Assembly (NCBI RefSeq): GCF_037154085.1 | Contig: NZ_JBANRM010000003.1 | Coordinates: forward strand, 434,001 to 498,000 | Reading direction: 5' to 3' | Origin: Andeanibacterium fulvum | GTDB taxonomy: Bacteria; Pseudomonadota; Alphaproteobacteria; Sphingomonadales; Sphingomonadaceae | DNA: 64,000 bases | Shown: positions 17,844 through 25,255 of the stretch, in pieces | How the letters are laid out: every line of letters begins with the position of its first letter | How positions within the stretch are numbered: the first letter of the stretch is position 1 | Position numbers and translations under genes: made by a program | The notes under the pieces: model-generated | Seen by the model: only the letters and a program-made list of their open reading frames with translations | What the model was told of the DNA's origin: nothing | Database searches by the model: none

Positions 17844-18649
17844 GCCGCGAGGCTCGCAACGGGGGCCGACGCCCCACCGCTGCGTTCACGGATCATGCGG
17901 ATACGGGCAAGGTCCTCATCGGCAATGGCACCATAATAGGCACGCTTGTTTTCCAGCCAGGCGAGTTCGAACTGCACCGCATTGGCAATCGCATCGGCAA
18001 AGCGAGGCGATTCCGCTGTCGCCCCGTCGAACACGACCTTGCGGGTTTCAAAGCGGTCGAGCCGGATGCGGCGGAATTCGCGCAAGGCGTCTGCCGCCTC
18101 AGCCGACACGCCACCGCCCACTACCAGTTCCAGATCGTTGTCGCGGCAGGCCTGCGCGGCGATCAGCACGCATTCGCTGATCCGGCGCGAATTGATCTCG
18201 GCCCGCGAGAGCCCGCCCGAGAGAGTGAAATCCACCCGGCCGAATACAACACCGTCCAGATGGCGGCGGGCAATCGGCAGCATCTCGCCGAGATTACCCA
18301 GCGTGGTAGTGGTTTCCAGGTTGAAGAGGAACTTGGCGTTCTGCGCCTCTTCGCCCCAGCTCTTGGCGCGCGCCTCGACGAATTTGGTCAGCGCATAAGG
18401 CGTCTCCACCATCGGGGCGATGATGTAATCCGCGCCATAAAGCCGGGCGGCGAGCAGATCGGACACAGCCTCGCAGCCGCCGATCTTCAGCGCCACGTCC
18501 AGCCCGGCGCGGTGCGTCAGCTCAAGCAGGCGAAGCAATTCGTCGGGCCGCGTGCCCTCCGCCTCGAATTCGGCCTTCACGGCCACGACCCCGAATTCCT
18601 CGCGGCCTTTCTTGAGCATGTCGAGCATCGAACGTTCGGTGGTATTCAT
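17840..18649 (-). CDS. HpcH/HpaI-type aldolase / citrate lyase beta-like protein
   Basis: 269 aa TIM-barrel. Likely Mg2+ ligands are the glutamate in FLFNLETTTTLGNL and the aspartate in VVFGRVDFTLSGG, matching the E...D pair of HpcH/HpaI enzymes; KIGGCEAVSDLLAA and IIAPMVETPYAL are also family features. Members split or join pyruvate (or oxaloacetate) with an aldehyde. In a polysaccharide operon this could extend a sugar by three carbons or make a keto-acid precursor, which is inference. ATG at 18649 has GGGAGT upstream. It is the first gene of the overlapping operon that runs to 7605. Confidence 0.83.
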   Translation of the reverse strand: MNTTERSMLDMLKKGREEFGVVAVKAEFEAEGTRPDELLRLLELTHRAGLDVALKIGGCEAVSDLLAARLYGADYIIAPMVETPYALTKFVEARAKSWGEEAQNAKFLFNLETTTTLGNLGEMLPIARRHLDGVVFGRVDFTLSGGLSRAEINSRRISECVLIAAQACRDNDLELVVGGGVSAEAADALREFRRIRLDRFETRKVVFDGATAESPRFADAIANAVQFELAWLENKRAYYGAIADEDLARIRMIRERSGGASAPVASLAA

Positions 18650-18730
18650 CGTGGACTCCCGTGGTGAAGCGCATGTTCTACGCATCGGGAGACGGAGCAG
18701 GCGGGCACTGCCCTCAATGAAAAATGCACC

Positions 18731-18745
18731 GGAAAAAAATTTTCC
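18731..18745. promoter_or_regulatory. AT-rich palindrome between divergent operons
   Basis: GGAAAAAAATTTTCC, a perfect dyad in an otherwise GC-rich region, in the 140-bp gap between the aldolase operon (start 18649) and the M23 peptidase gene (start 18790). It could be an operator or an A-tract element shared by both promoters; no clear -35/-10 pair was identified. Confidence 0.35.
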
Positions 18746-18789
18746 TTATCCGGCCAAGGTTCCGCTGGCTTGTCTCCGTTCCTTAAGCG

Positions 18790-19452
18790 ATGCCCCTACG
18801 CCTGCCTGCCTTTGTCGCCCTTGCCTGCGCGCTGATCGCGGCGCCCCAGGCCGCCACTGCGGGGGACGTCGAACTGCCTTCGGGCGCGGACGCTGCCTTT
18901 CGCCAGCGCATGATGGACTGGCGCCCCCAACCCGCCGCTGCATCCCCACAGACGGAGCCGCCGGTACAGGTCCGCAATGCACGCCCGGTATTGCCGCGCC
19001 TCAGTTCGCATTACGGTTATCGCACGGACCCGCTGCAAGGCGACGTGCGGCTACATGCGGGCATCGACATACCCGGCCCGGCCGGATCGCCCGTCTATGC
19101 GGCGGCAAGCGGGCGAGTGAGCTTTTCCGGCTGGCGCGGCGGCTATGGCGAGATGGTGGAGATCGATCACGGAGGCGGCCTGCGCACCCGTTACGCACAT
19201 CTCTCGCATAGTCTCGTAAGCCCGGGTATCGAAGTGACGCAGGGCCAGCAGATCGCCCTGATGGGCGCCACCGGACGGGCGACGGGCAGCCACCTGCATT
19301 TCGAAGTCCGCCGCGCGGGCCGGCCACTCGACCCGCTCGGCTTTCTGACCGGCGACACTCGCCAGATCCTGCCCGCCGCCTCCGCGCTGGAGCGAGCGGA
19401 ACCGCACCTTTCGAGCTTCGCGCAGACCAGAGAGACGGAGGCTGGCCAATGA
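18790..19452 (+). CDS. M23-family metallopeptidase (LytM domain), exported
   Basis: 220 aa with a signal peptide ending near AAPQAATAGD. The LytM domain shows H-x3-D (LHAGID, H89 and D93) and H-x-H (SHLHFE, H168 and H170), so the zinc site is complete. Also present are HYGYRTDPLQG and RYAHLSH, standard for M23 endopeptidases that cut peptidoglycan cross-bridges. Its stop overlaps the start of the ECF sigma gene (ATGA), an unusual pairing that implies coexpression. It may help open the wall for receptor assembly, but this is speculation. Confidence 0.9.
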   Translation: MPLRLPAFVALACALIAAPQAATAGDVELPSGADAAFRQRMMDWRPQPAAASPQTEPPVQVRNARPVLPRLSSHYGYRTDPLQGDVRLHAGIDIPGPAGSPVYAAASGRVSFSGWRGGYGEMVEIDHGGGLRTRYAHLSHSLVSPGIEVTQGQQIALMGATGRATGSHLHFEVRRAGRPLDPLGFLTGDTRQILPAASALERAEPHLSSFAQTRETEAGQ

Positions 19453-19952
19453 ACGCTACCAGCCTTCAGGCCGTGGCTATCAATGAAAGGGCGCGGCTGC
19501 TGCGCTTCCTGGCCGCACGCGGCGCCGGCGATGAGGCGGAGGACCTGTTTCAGGAACTTTGGCAACGCGTTGCCCGTCCGCCTGCCCAGCCCATAACCGA
19601 TCCACTGTCCTATCTTTTCCGCGCAGCCGACAATCTGATGTGCGACCTGCGTCGAAGCCGTCAGAGCAGCGCCCGGCGACAATTCGACTGGCATGAGGCC
19701 ATATCGGCCGCATCCGAGGATGCCCTGTGCGAGCGGGCGCTGATCGCCCGGCAGCGGCTCGACGCAGTCGAAAAGGTGCTGGGCGATCTTGGTCCACGCG
19801 TCAGCATCGCCTTCCGGCGCTATCGGCTGGAGGAGCAGAGCCAAGCAGCAATCGCGCGCGAACTGGGCGTGAGTCTGAGCTCGGTGGAGAAGGACCTGCA
19901 GAAGGCATATCGTGCGCTTGCGGAGCTGAAGCGGCGCTTCGACGCCGAGTAA
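19449..19952 (+). CDS. ECF-type RNA polymerase sigma factor, FecI-like
   Basis: 167 aa, the usual ECF size. Region 2 includes DEAEDLFQELWQRVARPP and DPLSYLFRAADNLMCDLRR; region 4 includes SQAAIARELGVSLSSVEKDL, a helix-turn-helix of the FecI subgroup. GGAGG lies 7 bp before the ATG, which overlaps the M23 gene stop. FecI-like factors are normally followed by fecR, encoding the membrane anti-sigma; here the next gene is tonB and no FecR homologue is visible. It probably drives transcription of the TonB and siderophore-receptor genes that follow. Confidence 0.88.
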   Translation: MNATSLQAVAINERARLLRFLAARGAGDEAEDLFQELWQRVARPPAQPITDPLSYLFRAADNLMCDLRRSRQSSARRQFDWHEAISAASEDALCERALIARQRLDAVEKVLGDLGPRVSIAFRRYRLEEQSQAAIARELGVSLSSVEKDLQKAYRALAELKRRFDAE

Positions 19953-20075
19953 GCACCCTCCCTTGCAGGGCAAATGCAGATGAGTCTGCTTGACTCATGT
20001 CAATGACCTCTGGACCGGCGCGCGCGAAAAGCATATGCGAATGCCTCGCAATAGCCGATTCTTGGACCCCCGGAA

Positions 20076-20789
20076 ATGAATGCGCCCTTCAGGCCGGAAA
20101 TCGTGACCGAAAGCCGGACGACGCCCGCGGCCTATCAGCCGTCCGGGGGCAGCAAGACGATTGCGATGTTCGCCTCGGTCGGCGTCACTGGGCTGCTCGT
20201 CTCCTCGCTCTTCATGCTCAACGTGGTTGGCCAGAAAGAGGAGCGGACCAGTATCGCAGTCGTGGAACTGGACAATACACCCAAGGAAGAGCCCGAGAAG
20301 GAACTGGAACGGCCCGTCCCGGAGGAGGTCGAGATCGTCCAGGAGGACATCCTCACTCCCCTGCCACAGCCAGACGCGCCCACCCCGGTCGCCCCGCTTC
20401 CCGCGCTGTCGATTGCCCGGCCCGCACCGGTGATGGTCGCCCCGCCTGCTCCACCCGCCCCTCCCGCGCCGCCCGCCGCGCGGGCAGCAATCGCTTCCGG
20501 ACCGGCCGATGGCGGCGATCTGACCGGCAATCTGATTTCCGCCAAGCCGCCATCCTATCCGGTCGAATCCCGCCGCAAGCGCGAACAGGGCACGGTGATC
20601 CTTGCCGTGCTGCTGTCGGCCGCAGGCGACGTCGCGGAAATATCGATCGCGAAGAGCAGCGGCTTCGAACGGCTCGACAAGGCTGCGCTACAAGCCGTGA
20701 GGAAGTGGCACTGGTCTCCCTTCAAGCGGGACGGGGTAGCCGTGATGGTCAAGGGCCAGGTGGCCATTCCCTTCGTGCTGAGCACGTAA
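20076..20789 (+). CDS. tonB: TonB energy-transducing protein
   Basis: 237 aa. A single N-terminal membrane anchor (TIAMFASVGVTGLLVSSLFML, about residues 28-48) is followed by an acidic EEP/PVPEEVE stretch, a Pro-Ala linker (APPAPPAPPAPPAARAA) and the C-terminal TonB domain with PPSYPVESRRKREQGTVILAV and AVRKWHWSPFK. It links the ExbBD proton-motive complex to outer-membrane receptors; exbB/exbD are not in this window. It sits between the sigma factor and the receptor gene, so it is probably dedicated to iron uptake. A small hairpin follows the stop. Confidence 0.93.
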   Translation: MNAPFRPEIVTESRTTPAAYQPSGGSKTIAMFASVGVTGLLVSSLFMLNVVGQKEERTSIAVVELDNTPKEEPEKELERPVPEEVEIVQEDILTPLPQPDAPTPVAPLPALSIARPAPVMVAPPAPPAPPAPPAARAAIASGPADGGDLTGNLISAKPPSYPVESRRKREQGTVILAVLLSAAGDVAEISIAKSSGFERLDKAALQAVRKWHWSPFKRDGVAVMVKGQVAIPFVLST

Positions 20790-20796
20790 CGCCTGC

Positions 20797-20816
20797 ATCC
20801 GGCTTTCCTGCCGGAT
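20797..20816 (+). terminator. Small hairpin after tonB
   Basis: ATCCGGC-TTTCCT-GCCGGAT, a perfect 7-bp stem starting 8 bases after the tonB stop. Only a short T run follows, so it is a weak terminator at best. It would separate tonB from the Fur-regulated receptor gene. Confidence 0.4.
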
Positions 20817-20900
20817 TTGCCCTCAGAGTTTCTCGAGGCGGCTTTGCAGCGGCGCTTTGGCTCCCATCCGAGGCATGCGCCCTTGAGTAAGGAAATTCTC

Positions 20901-20919
20901 GCTATTGAGAATCATTCCC
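20901..20919. promoter_or_regulatory. Fur-box-like sequence upstream of the siderophore receptor
   Basis: GCTATTGAGAATCATTCCC closely resembles the 19-bp Fur consensus (GATAATGATAATCATTATC), notably the central GAGAATCATT. It lies about 70-90 bp upstream of the receptor start, where iron repression would be expected. Confidence 0.6.
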
Positions 20920-20928
20920 AATTGACGA

Positions 20929-20943
20929 TGCGAACGATTCGCA
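20929..20943. promoter_or_regulatory. Second dyad upstream of the receptor, possible second Fur/Irr site
   Basis: TGCGAA-CGA-TTCGCA, a perfect dyad 10 bp downstream of the first Fur-like box. Spacing and the TTCGCA/TGCGAA arms suggest tandem iron-regulator binding. Confidence 0.45.
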
Positions 20944-20989
20944 ATAACAGGCGCCCAACTTAACCTCACAGGGATAACAAGGGGACATC

Positions 20990-23326
20990 ATGACCAAGCC
21001 CACTTCGCGCGCAACCAAGGCACATGCGTTTCTCGCGCTGTCCTGCGTCGGCTCGGTATTCGCACCGCAGGCTGCCTATGCGCAGGATTCCTCCACGCAG
21101 GAGGAACCGCGCGTGCTCGGCGGCGTGACCGTGACCGACACGGCGATCGATGAGGAACCCGGCCGCAAGCAGGAAAGCCCCAAGGCCACTCGCCCTGTGC
21201 GCGACACTCCGCAGACCGTTACCATCCTCACCAAGGAAGTGATCGACCAGCAGAACCTGCTGACCCTGCGCGATGTGCTGTCGACCGTGCCCGGCATCAC
21301 CTTCGGCGCCGGTGAAGGCGGCGGCGGCTATGGCGACAGCATCAATCTGCGCGGCTATTCCGCCAATACGGACATCACCACCGACGGCGTACGCGACAGC
21401 GCGCAATATAGCCGCACCGACCCGTTCAACATGGAACAGGTGGAAGTCACCAATGGCGCCAACTCGGTGGTCGCCGGTTCGGGCTCGGTCGGCGGTTCGA
21501 TCAATCTCGTCACCAAGCGCCCCAAGGCGGACACCGAATATGACGCCAGCATCGGCGTCGGTACCGAGGATTACCTGCGCGGCACGGCGGACATCAACGT
21601 CCGCGCCAACGATCTGATCGCTTTCCGCCTCAATGCCATGGCGCACCGCAACGACGTGCCGGGCCGCGACTACGAGAGTTACAGCCGCTGGGGTATCGCC
21701 CCCTCGGTCACCATCGGGATCGAGAACGACACCCGCCTGACCCTGCAATATTTCCACCAGGAAGACACCAACACCCCGCAATATGGCCTGCCCTATTTCA
21801 ATAATGGCGTGACCAGCGGGATGCTGCCGGGCGTGGATCGGAGTTCCTATTACGGCAACCGCAATGTCGACACGCAGGATAGCACTGTCGACCAGGCGAC
21901 AATGATCTTCGAGCATGATTTCAGCGACACGCTGAGCATCCGCAACCTCACCCGCTGGCAGGAAGTATCGCAGCTGACCATGGTCAGCCCGCCGCAGGGT
22001 ACATGGTGCCTTGCCGACGGCAAGCTGCCGACCGGCGCGACATGCACTACCGCCCCGGCAGGCTATTACCTCGCAGGCGGCCCGCGCGGTAACACCCGCG
22101 ACTCCGTCAACCAGCTCGCCTTCAACCAGACCGACCTTTCGGCCACCTTCAACACCGGCGGGATCGAGCACACGCTCGTCTTCGGCGGCGCGGTAAGCTG
22201 GGAGAAGTACGAGTTGCTGACCGGCAACTGGGCCCGCAATGCCGACGGCACCGCGGTTTCCACCGCATTGCTGATCAACATCGCCAACCCGGACGAAGTG
22301 GTTCAGGGGCCTGCAGGTTACGCCAATGCCTATGGCAGCAATTACTGGACCGGCCCGGTCAACTTCATCCCCACGGCCAAGCAGAATGGCGAGCTTGAAA
22401 ACTACGCCGTCTACCTGTTCGACACGATGAAGCTGTCCGACCAGTTCGAGATCAACGGCGGCGTCCGCTACGAGCACAACAAGGGCTGGTACCGCGCCGA
22501 CACCATTGCCGGGGCGACTGCATCCAGCGCGGGCACGACCACTCTGGGCACCAAGTTCGAGAACGAGGACGACCTGTTCTCCTACCGCGTGGGCCTGGTC
22601 TACAAGCCGGTCGAGACTGTCAGCATCTATGCCGCTTACGGCAACTCGAAGACCCCGTCGAAGACCTCGGTCAACGGTTCGTGCACGGCCGCGACCTGTA
22701 ACGTGAAGCCGGAAAGCGCCATCAATTACGAAATTGGCGCAAAGGCGGAACTGTTCAACGGCGGCCTGCTGCTTTCGGCTGCGGCCTTCCGTAACGAGCG
22801 TGACCAATACAAGGTGACCTCGGGCGATCCGGTCATTCCCGACCAGCAGCTCGACGGCCGCTCGCGCGTGAACGGCATCGCACTCAGCGCTTCGGGCCAC
22901 ATCACCCCGGCCTGGGCAGTCACGGCGAACTACACCTATCTCGACAGCAAGGTGATCCGCAGCATTGCCGAAAACTCGCCAATCGGCACGGTTGACCCGC
23001 AGGCCGGCAATCCGCTGACCAACACGCCCACCCATTCGGGCAGCCTGTTCACTACCTACACGCTGCCTTTCGGCCTCACCATCGGCTATGGCCTGACCTA
23101 TCAGGGCACCTTCCTGCTGAACAATGCGGCGGGCACTCACTTCGAAGTGGATGATTACCTGATCCACAATGCGTTCCTGTCCTACGACGTGACCAAGGAT
23201 GTGAACCTGCAGCTCAACGTGAAGAACTTCACTGACGAGCTCTATTTCACCCGCGTGCGCAACAATGGCTGGGCAACGCCGGGCGACGGCCGCTCCGCCA
23301 TCCTCACCGCAAACTTCAGCTTCTGA
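20990..23326 (+). CDS. TonB-dependent catecholate-siderophore receptor (Fiu/PiuA-like)
   Basis: 778 aa. A signal peptide ends at YAQD; a TonB-box-like GGVTVTDTAI follows. The plug domain contains RPVRDTPQTVTILTKEVIDQ, INLRGYSANTDITTDGVRDS and MEQVEVTNGANSVVAGSG, all diagnostic of the Fiu/PiuA class of monomeric catechol receptors. The 22-strand barrel ends in a terminal aromatic (NFSF). GGGGAC precedes the ATG. Two iron-regulator-like sites lie upstream and piuC follows, the same association as in E. coli fiu-ybiX and Pseudomonas piuA-piuC. A strong terminator-like hairpin comes directly after the stop. Confidence 0.95.
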   Translation: MTKPTSRATKAHAFLALSCVGSVFAPQAAYAQDSSTQEEPRVLGGVTVTDTAIDEEPGRKQESPKATRPVRDTPQTVTILTKEVIDQQNLLTLRDVLSTVPGITFGAGEGGGGYGDSINLRGYSANTDITTDGVRDSAQYSRTDPFNMEQVEVTNGANSVVAGSGSVGGSINLVTKRPKADTEYDASIGVGTEDYLRGTADINVRANDLIAFRLNAMAHRNDVPGRDYESYSRWGIAPSVTIGIENDTRLTLQYFHQEDTNTPQYGLPYFNNGVTSGMLPGVDRSSYYGNRNVDTQDSTVDQATMIFEHDFSDTLSIRNLTRWQEVSQLTMVSPPQGTWCLADGKLPTGATCTTAPAGYYLAGGPRGNTRDSVNQLAFNQTDLSATFNTGGIEHTLVFGGAVSWEKYELLTGNWARNADGTAVSTALLINIANPDEVVQGPAGYANAYGSNYWTGPVNFIPTAKQNGELENYAVYLFDTMKLSDQFEINGGVRYEHNKGWYRADTIAGATASSAGTTTLGTKFENEDDLFSYRVGLVYKPVETVSIYAAYGNSKTPSKTSVNGSCTAATCNVKPESAINYEIGAKAELFNGGLLLSAAAFRNERDQYKVTSGDPVIPDQQLDGRSRVNGIALSASGHITPAWAVTANYTYLDSKVIRSIAENSPIGTVDPQAGNPLTNTPTHSGSLFTTYTLPFGLTIGYGLTYQGTFLLNNAAGTHFEVDDYLIHNAFLSYDVTKDVNLQLNVKNFTDELYFTRVRNNGWATPGDGRSAILTANFSF

Positions 23327-23337
23327 TGGCTCTCCAT

Positions 23338-23379
23338 CGGTCCGGGGCGGATGCCAGTCCTGCCCCGGACCGTTCTTTT
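23338..23379 (+). terminator. Rho-independent terminator after the siderophore receptor
   Basis: Stem 23338-23348 (CGGTCCGGGGC) pairs perfectly with 23362-23372 (GCCCCGGACCG), 13-base loop, followed by TTCTTTT. Located 12 bases past the receptor stop; probably gives partial termination before piuC. Confidence 0.85.
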
Positions 23380-23454
23380 GCCGCTCTCACGGTGGCACAG
23401 GCGCTACGCCTCGGCTAAGGCCGGGGCGTTCGCCGTTTCGGGAAGGACCCTGTC

Positions 23455-24135
23455 GTGCTCCTGCAGATCCCCGCTCTATTCTCTCCCGATGAAGTCCGGG
23501 AAATCCGTGCGCTGCTGGAAAGCGCGGAGTGGGTGGACGGACGCGTCACTGCCGGGCACCGCGCAGTCAGCGTGAAGGACAATCTGCAGATCCCGCTCGA
23601 CCATCCGGTTTCCCGCCAGCTGGGAGAGCGCATCCTCGAACGGCTTGCCGTCACTCCGCTGTTCATCGCGGCCGCCCTGCCGCTGCGCATCCTGCCGCCG
23701 CGCTTCAACCGCTACGAAGGCGGCGGGACCTATGGCAACCATGTCGACAATGCCGTGTTTCCCGTGCCCGGAACGCCAGTGCGGGTGCGGACCGACGTGT
23801 CCACCACGATCTTCTTCAGCGATCCCGACGAATATGACGGCGGCGAGTTGGTGGTGGAGGATACGTTCGGCGAAAAGCACGTAAAACTGCCGGCGGGCGA
23901 TGCCATCGTCTATCCGGGGAGCAGCCTCCACCGTGTAACACCTGTAACATCCGGCACTCGCTTCGCCTCGTTCTTCTGGACCCAGAGCCTGATCCGGGAC
24001 GACCGCCAGCGCCGCATGCTGTTCGAACTGGACGGCGCGATCCAGCAGCTGACGGCCGACCATCCCGATCATCCCTCGATCGACAGCTTCACCAATACCT
24101 ATCACAATCTGATGCGTGGCTGGTCCGAGACGTGA
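23455..24135 (+). CDS. piuC: PKHD-type Fe(II)/2-oxoglutarate hydroxylase (PiuC/YbiX)
   Basis: 226 aa, the family length. The 2-oxoglutarate-dioxygenase triad is present: GNHVDNAVF gives H96 and D98, SSLHRV gives H159, and the 2-OG-binding Arg is in SGTRFASFFW (R169). Family signature segments RFNRYEGGGTYG and SDPDEYDGGELVVED are complete. PiuC proteins accompany Fiu/PiuA receptors and are iron-regulated; the substrate is not settled. GTG at 23455 has GGAAGG upstream. The downstream hydroxyacid oxidase overlaps its stop (GTGA). Confidence 0.93.
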   Translation: MLLQIPALFSPDEVREIRALLESAEWVDGRVTAGHRAVSVKDNLQIPLDHPVSRQLGERILERLAVTPLFIAAALPLRILPPRFNRYEGGGTYGNHVDNAVFPVPGTPVRVRTDVSTTIFFSDPDEYDGGELVVEDTFGEKHVKLPAGDAIVYPGSSLHRVTPVTSGTRFASFFWTQSLIRDDRQRRMLFELDGAIQQLTADHPDHPSIDSFTNTYHNLMRGWSET

Positions 24136-25253
24136 GCGAGCCCCTTCCGCCGCTGGCCGCCATTCCCGCCGGGATCGCGAGCCTCGCCGATTACGAGCTG
24201 CGCGCAGCCGCTCACATGGCTGCGGATGCCTGGGCCTATCTCCAGGAAGGGACGGGCGACGGGATCACTCTTGCGGAAAACCGCGAGGCTTTCGACCGGC
24301 TGCGCCTGCTCCCCCGCATTCTGGCCGATCTGCGCGGCGGCGATACGTCGCTGGAGCTGTTCGGCCGCAGGCATGAGGCTCCTTTGCTGCTCGGCCCGGT
24401 CGCCTATCAGCGGCTGGCCCATCCCGAAGGCGAACTGGCCAGCGTGCGCGCCGCGACGGCGCTCGGCACCGGCATGGTGGTGAGCACGCTTTCCAGCTTC
24501 ACGCTGGAGGAAATCGCAGATGCCGCACGCGGCGCCGCGCAGGAACTGGGCGTGGCCGTGCCGCCTTTGTGGTTCCAGCTCTACCTGCAGGAAGACCGGG
24601 CCTTCTCCGCCGAACTGATCCGCCGTGCCGAGGCGGCCGGCTACGAGGCCGTGATGCTGACCGTGGACGCCTCGATCAAGCGCACCACTCTCACTCTCCC
24701 ACCCGGTGTGGAGGCCGCAAACCTGCGCGGCATGCCTCGTTTGCGGCAGACAGCCGATGCGGGCGGACGGATCCTGTTCGGCACGCCTTTGACGGCCGCA
24801 GCGCCGCGTTGGGACGATCTCGGCTGGGTCAGGGAACAGACCAGCCTCCCCCTGCTCCTCAAGGGCGTGATGGCCGCTCCTGATGCCGCACAGGCCGTGG
24901 CACTGGGCGCGGACGGGCTGGTGGTCTCCAACCATGGCGGGCGCGTGCTGGACGGCATGCCGAGCGCGCTGGACGTACTGCCCGCCATTGCCGATGCGAC
25001 CGGCGGCAAAGTGCCGCTGCTGATGGATGGCGGAGTGCGGCGGGGAACGGACGTTGCCAAGGCGCTGGCGCAAGGCGCTTCAGCCGTGCTGCTCGGCCGC
25101 CCGCAAGTTCATGCGCTGGCAGTGGCCGGGCTGGCAGGCGTGGCCCATATGCTTCACCTGCTGCGTGCGGAGCTGGAACTCGCCATGGCCCAACTGGGCT
25201 GTCCGACGCTGAAGGACATCTCGGCCGACCGGCTGTTTGCCCAGCCTCGATAG
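24132..25253 (+). CDS. FMN-dependent alpha-hydroxyacid oxidase/dehydrogenase (LldD/lactate oxidase family)
   Basis: 373 aa TIM-barrel. The active-site region SNHGGRVLDGMPSAL carries catalytic His268 and Arg271; the flavin-site lysine is in PLLLKGVM (K244) and MDGGVRRGTDVAKAL binds FMN phosphate. It oxidises a 2-hydroxy acid to the keto acid with electrons going to oxygen or the respiratory chain. GTG at 24132 gives a 4-bp overlap with the piuC stop, so it is translated with an iron-uptake gene, an unusual placing for this enzyme. Its stop is only two bases from the stop of the convergent reductase gene. Confidence 0.9.
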   Translation: MSEPLPPLAAIPAGIASLADYELRAAAHMAADAWAYLQEGTGDGITLAENREAFDRLRLLPRILADLRGGDTSLELFGRRHEAPLLLGPVAYQRLAHPEGELASVRAATALGTGMVVSTLSSFTLEEIADAARGAAQELGVAVPPLWFQLYLQEDRAFSAELIRRAEAAGYEAVMLTVDASIKRTTLTLPPGVEAANLRGMPRLRQTADAGGRILFGTPLTAAAPRWDDLGWVREQTSLPLLLKGVMAAPDAAQAVALGADGLVVSNHGGRVLDGMPSALDVLPAIADATGGKVPLLMDGGVRRGTDVAKALAQGASAVLLGRPQVHALAVAGLAGVAHMLHLLRAELELAMAQLGCPTLKDISADRLFAQPR

Positions 25254-25255
25254 TC

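Noticed and set aside
20966..23167. 733-codon open frame on the minus strand opposite the siderophore receptor
   Set aside because: Mirror of the receptor's codon pattern in GC-rich DNA; no family motif, no ribosome site, and the plus-strand frame is an unmistakable receptor.
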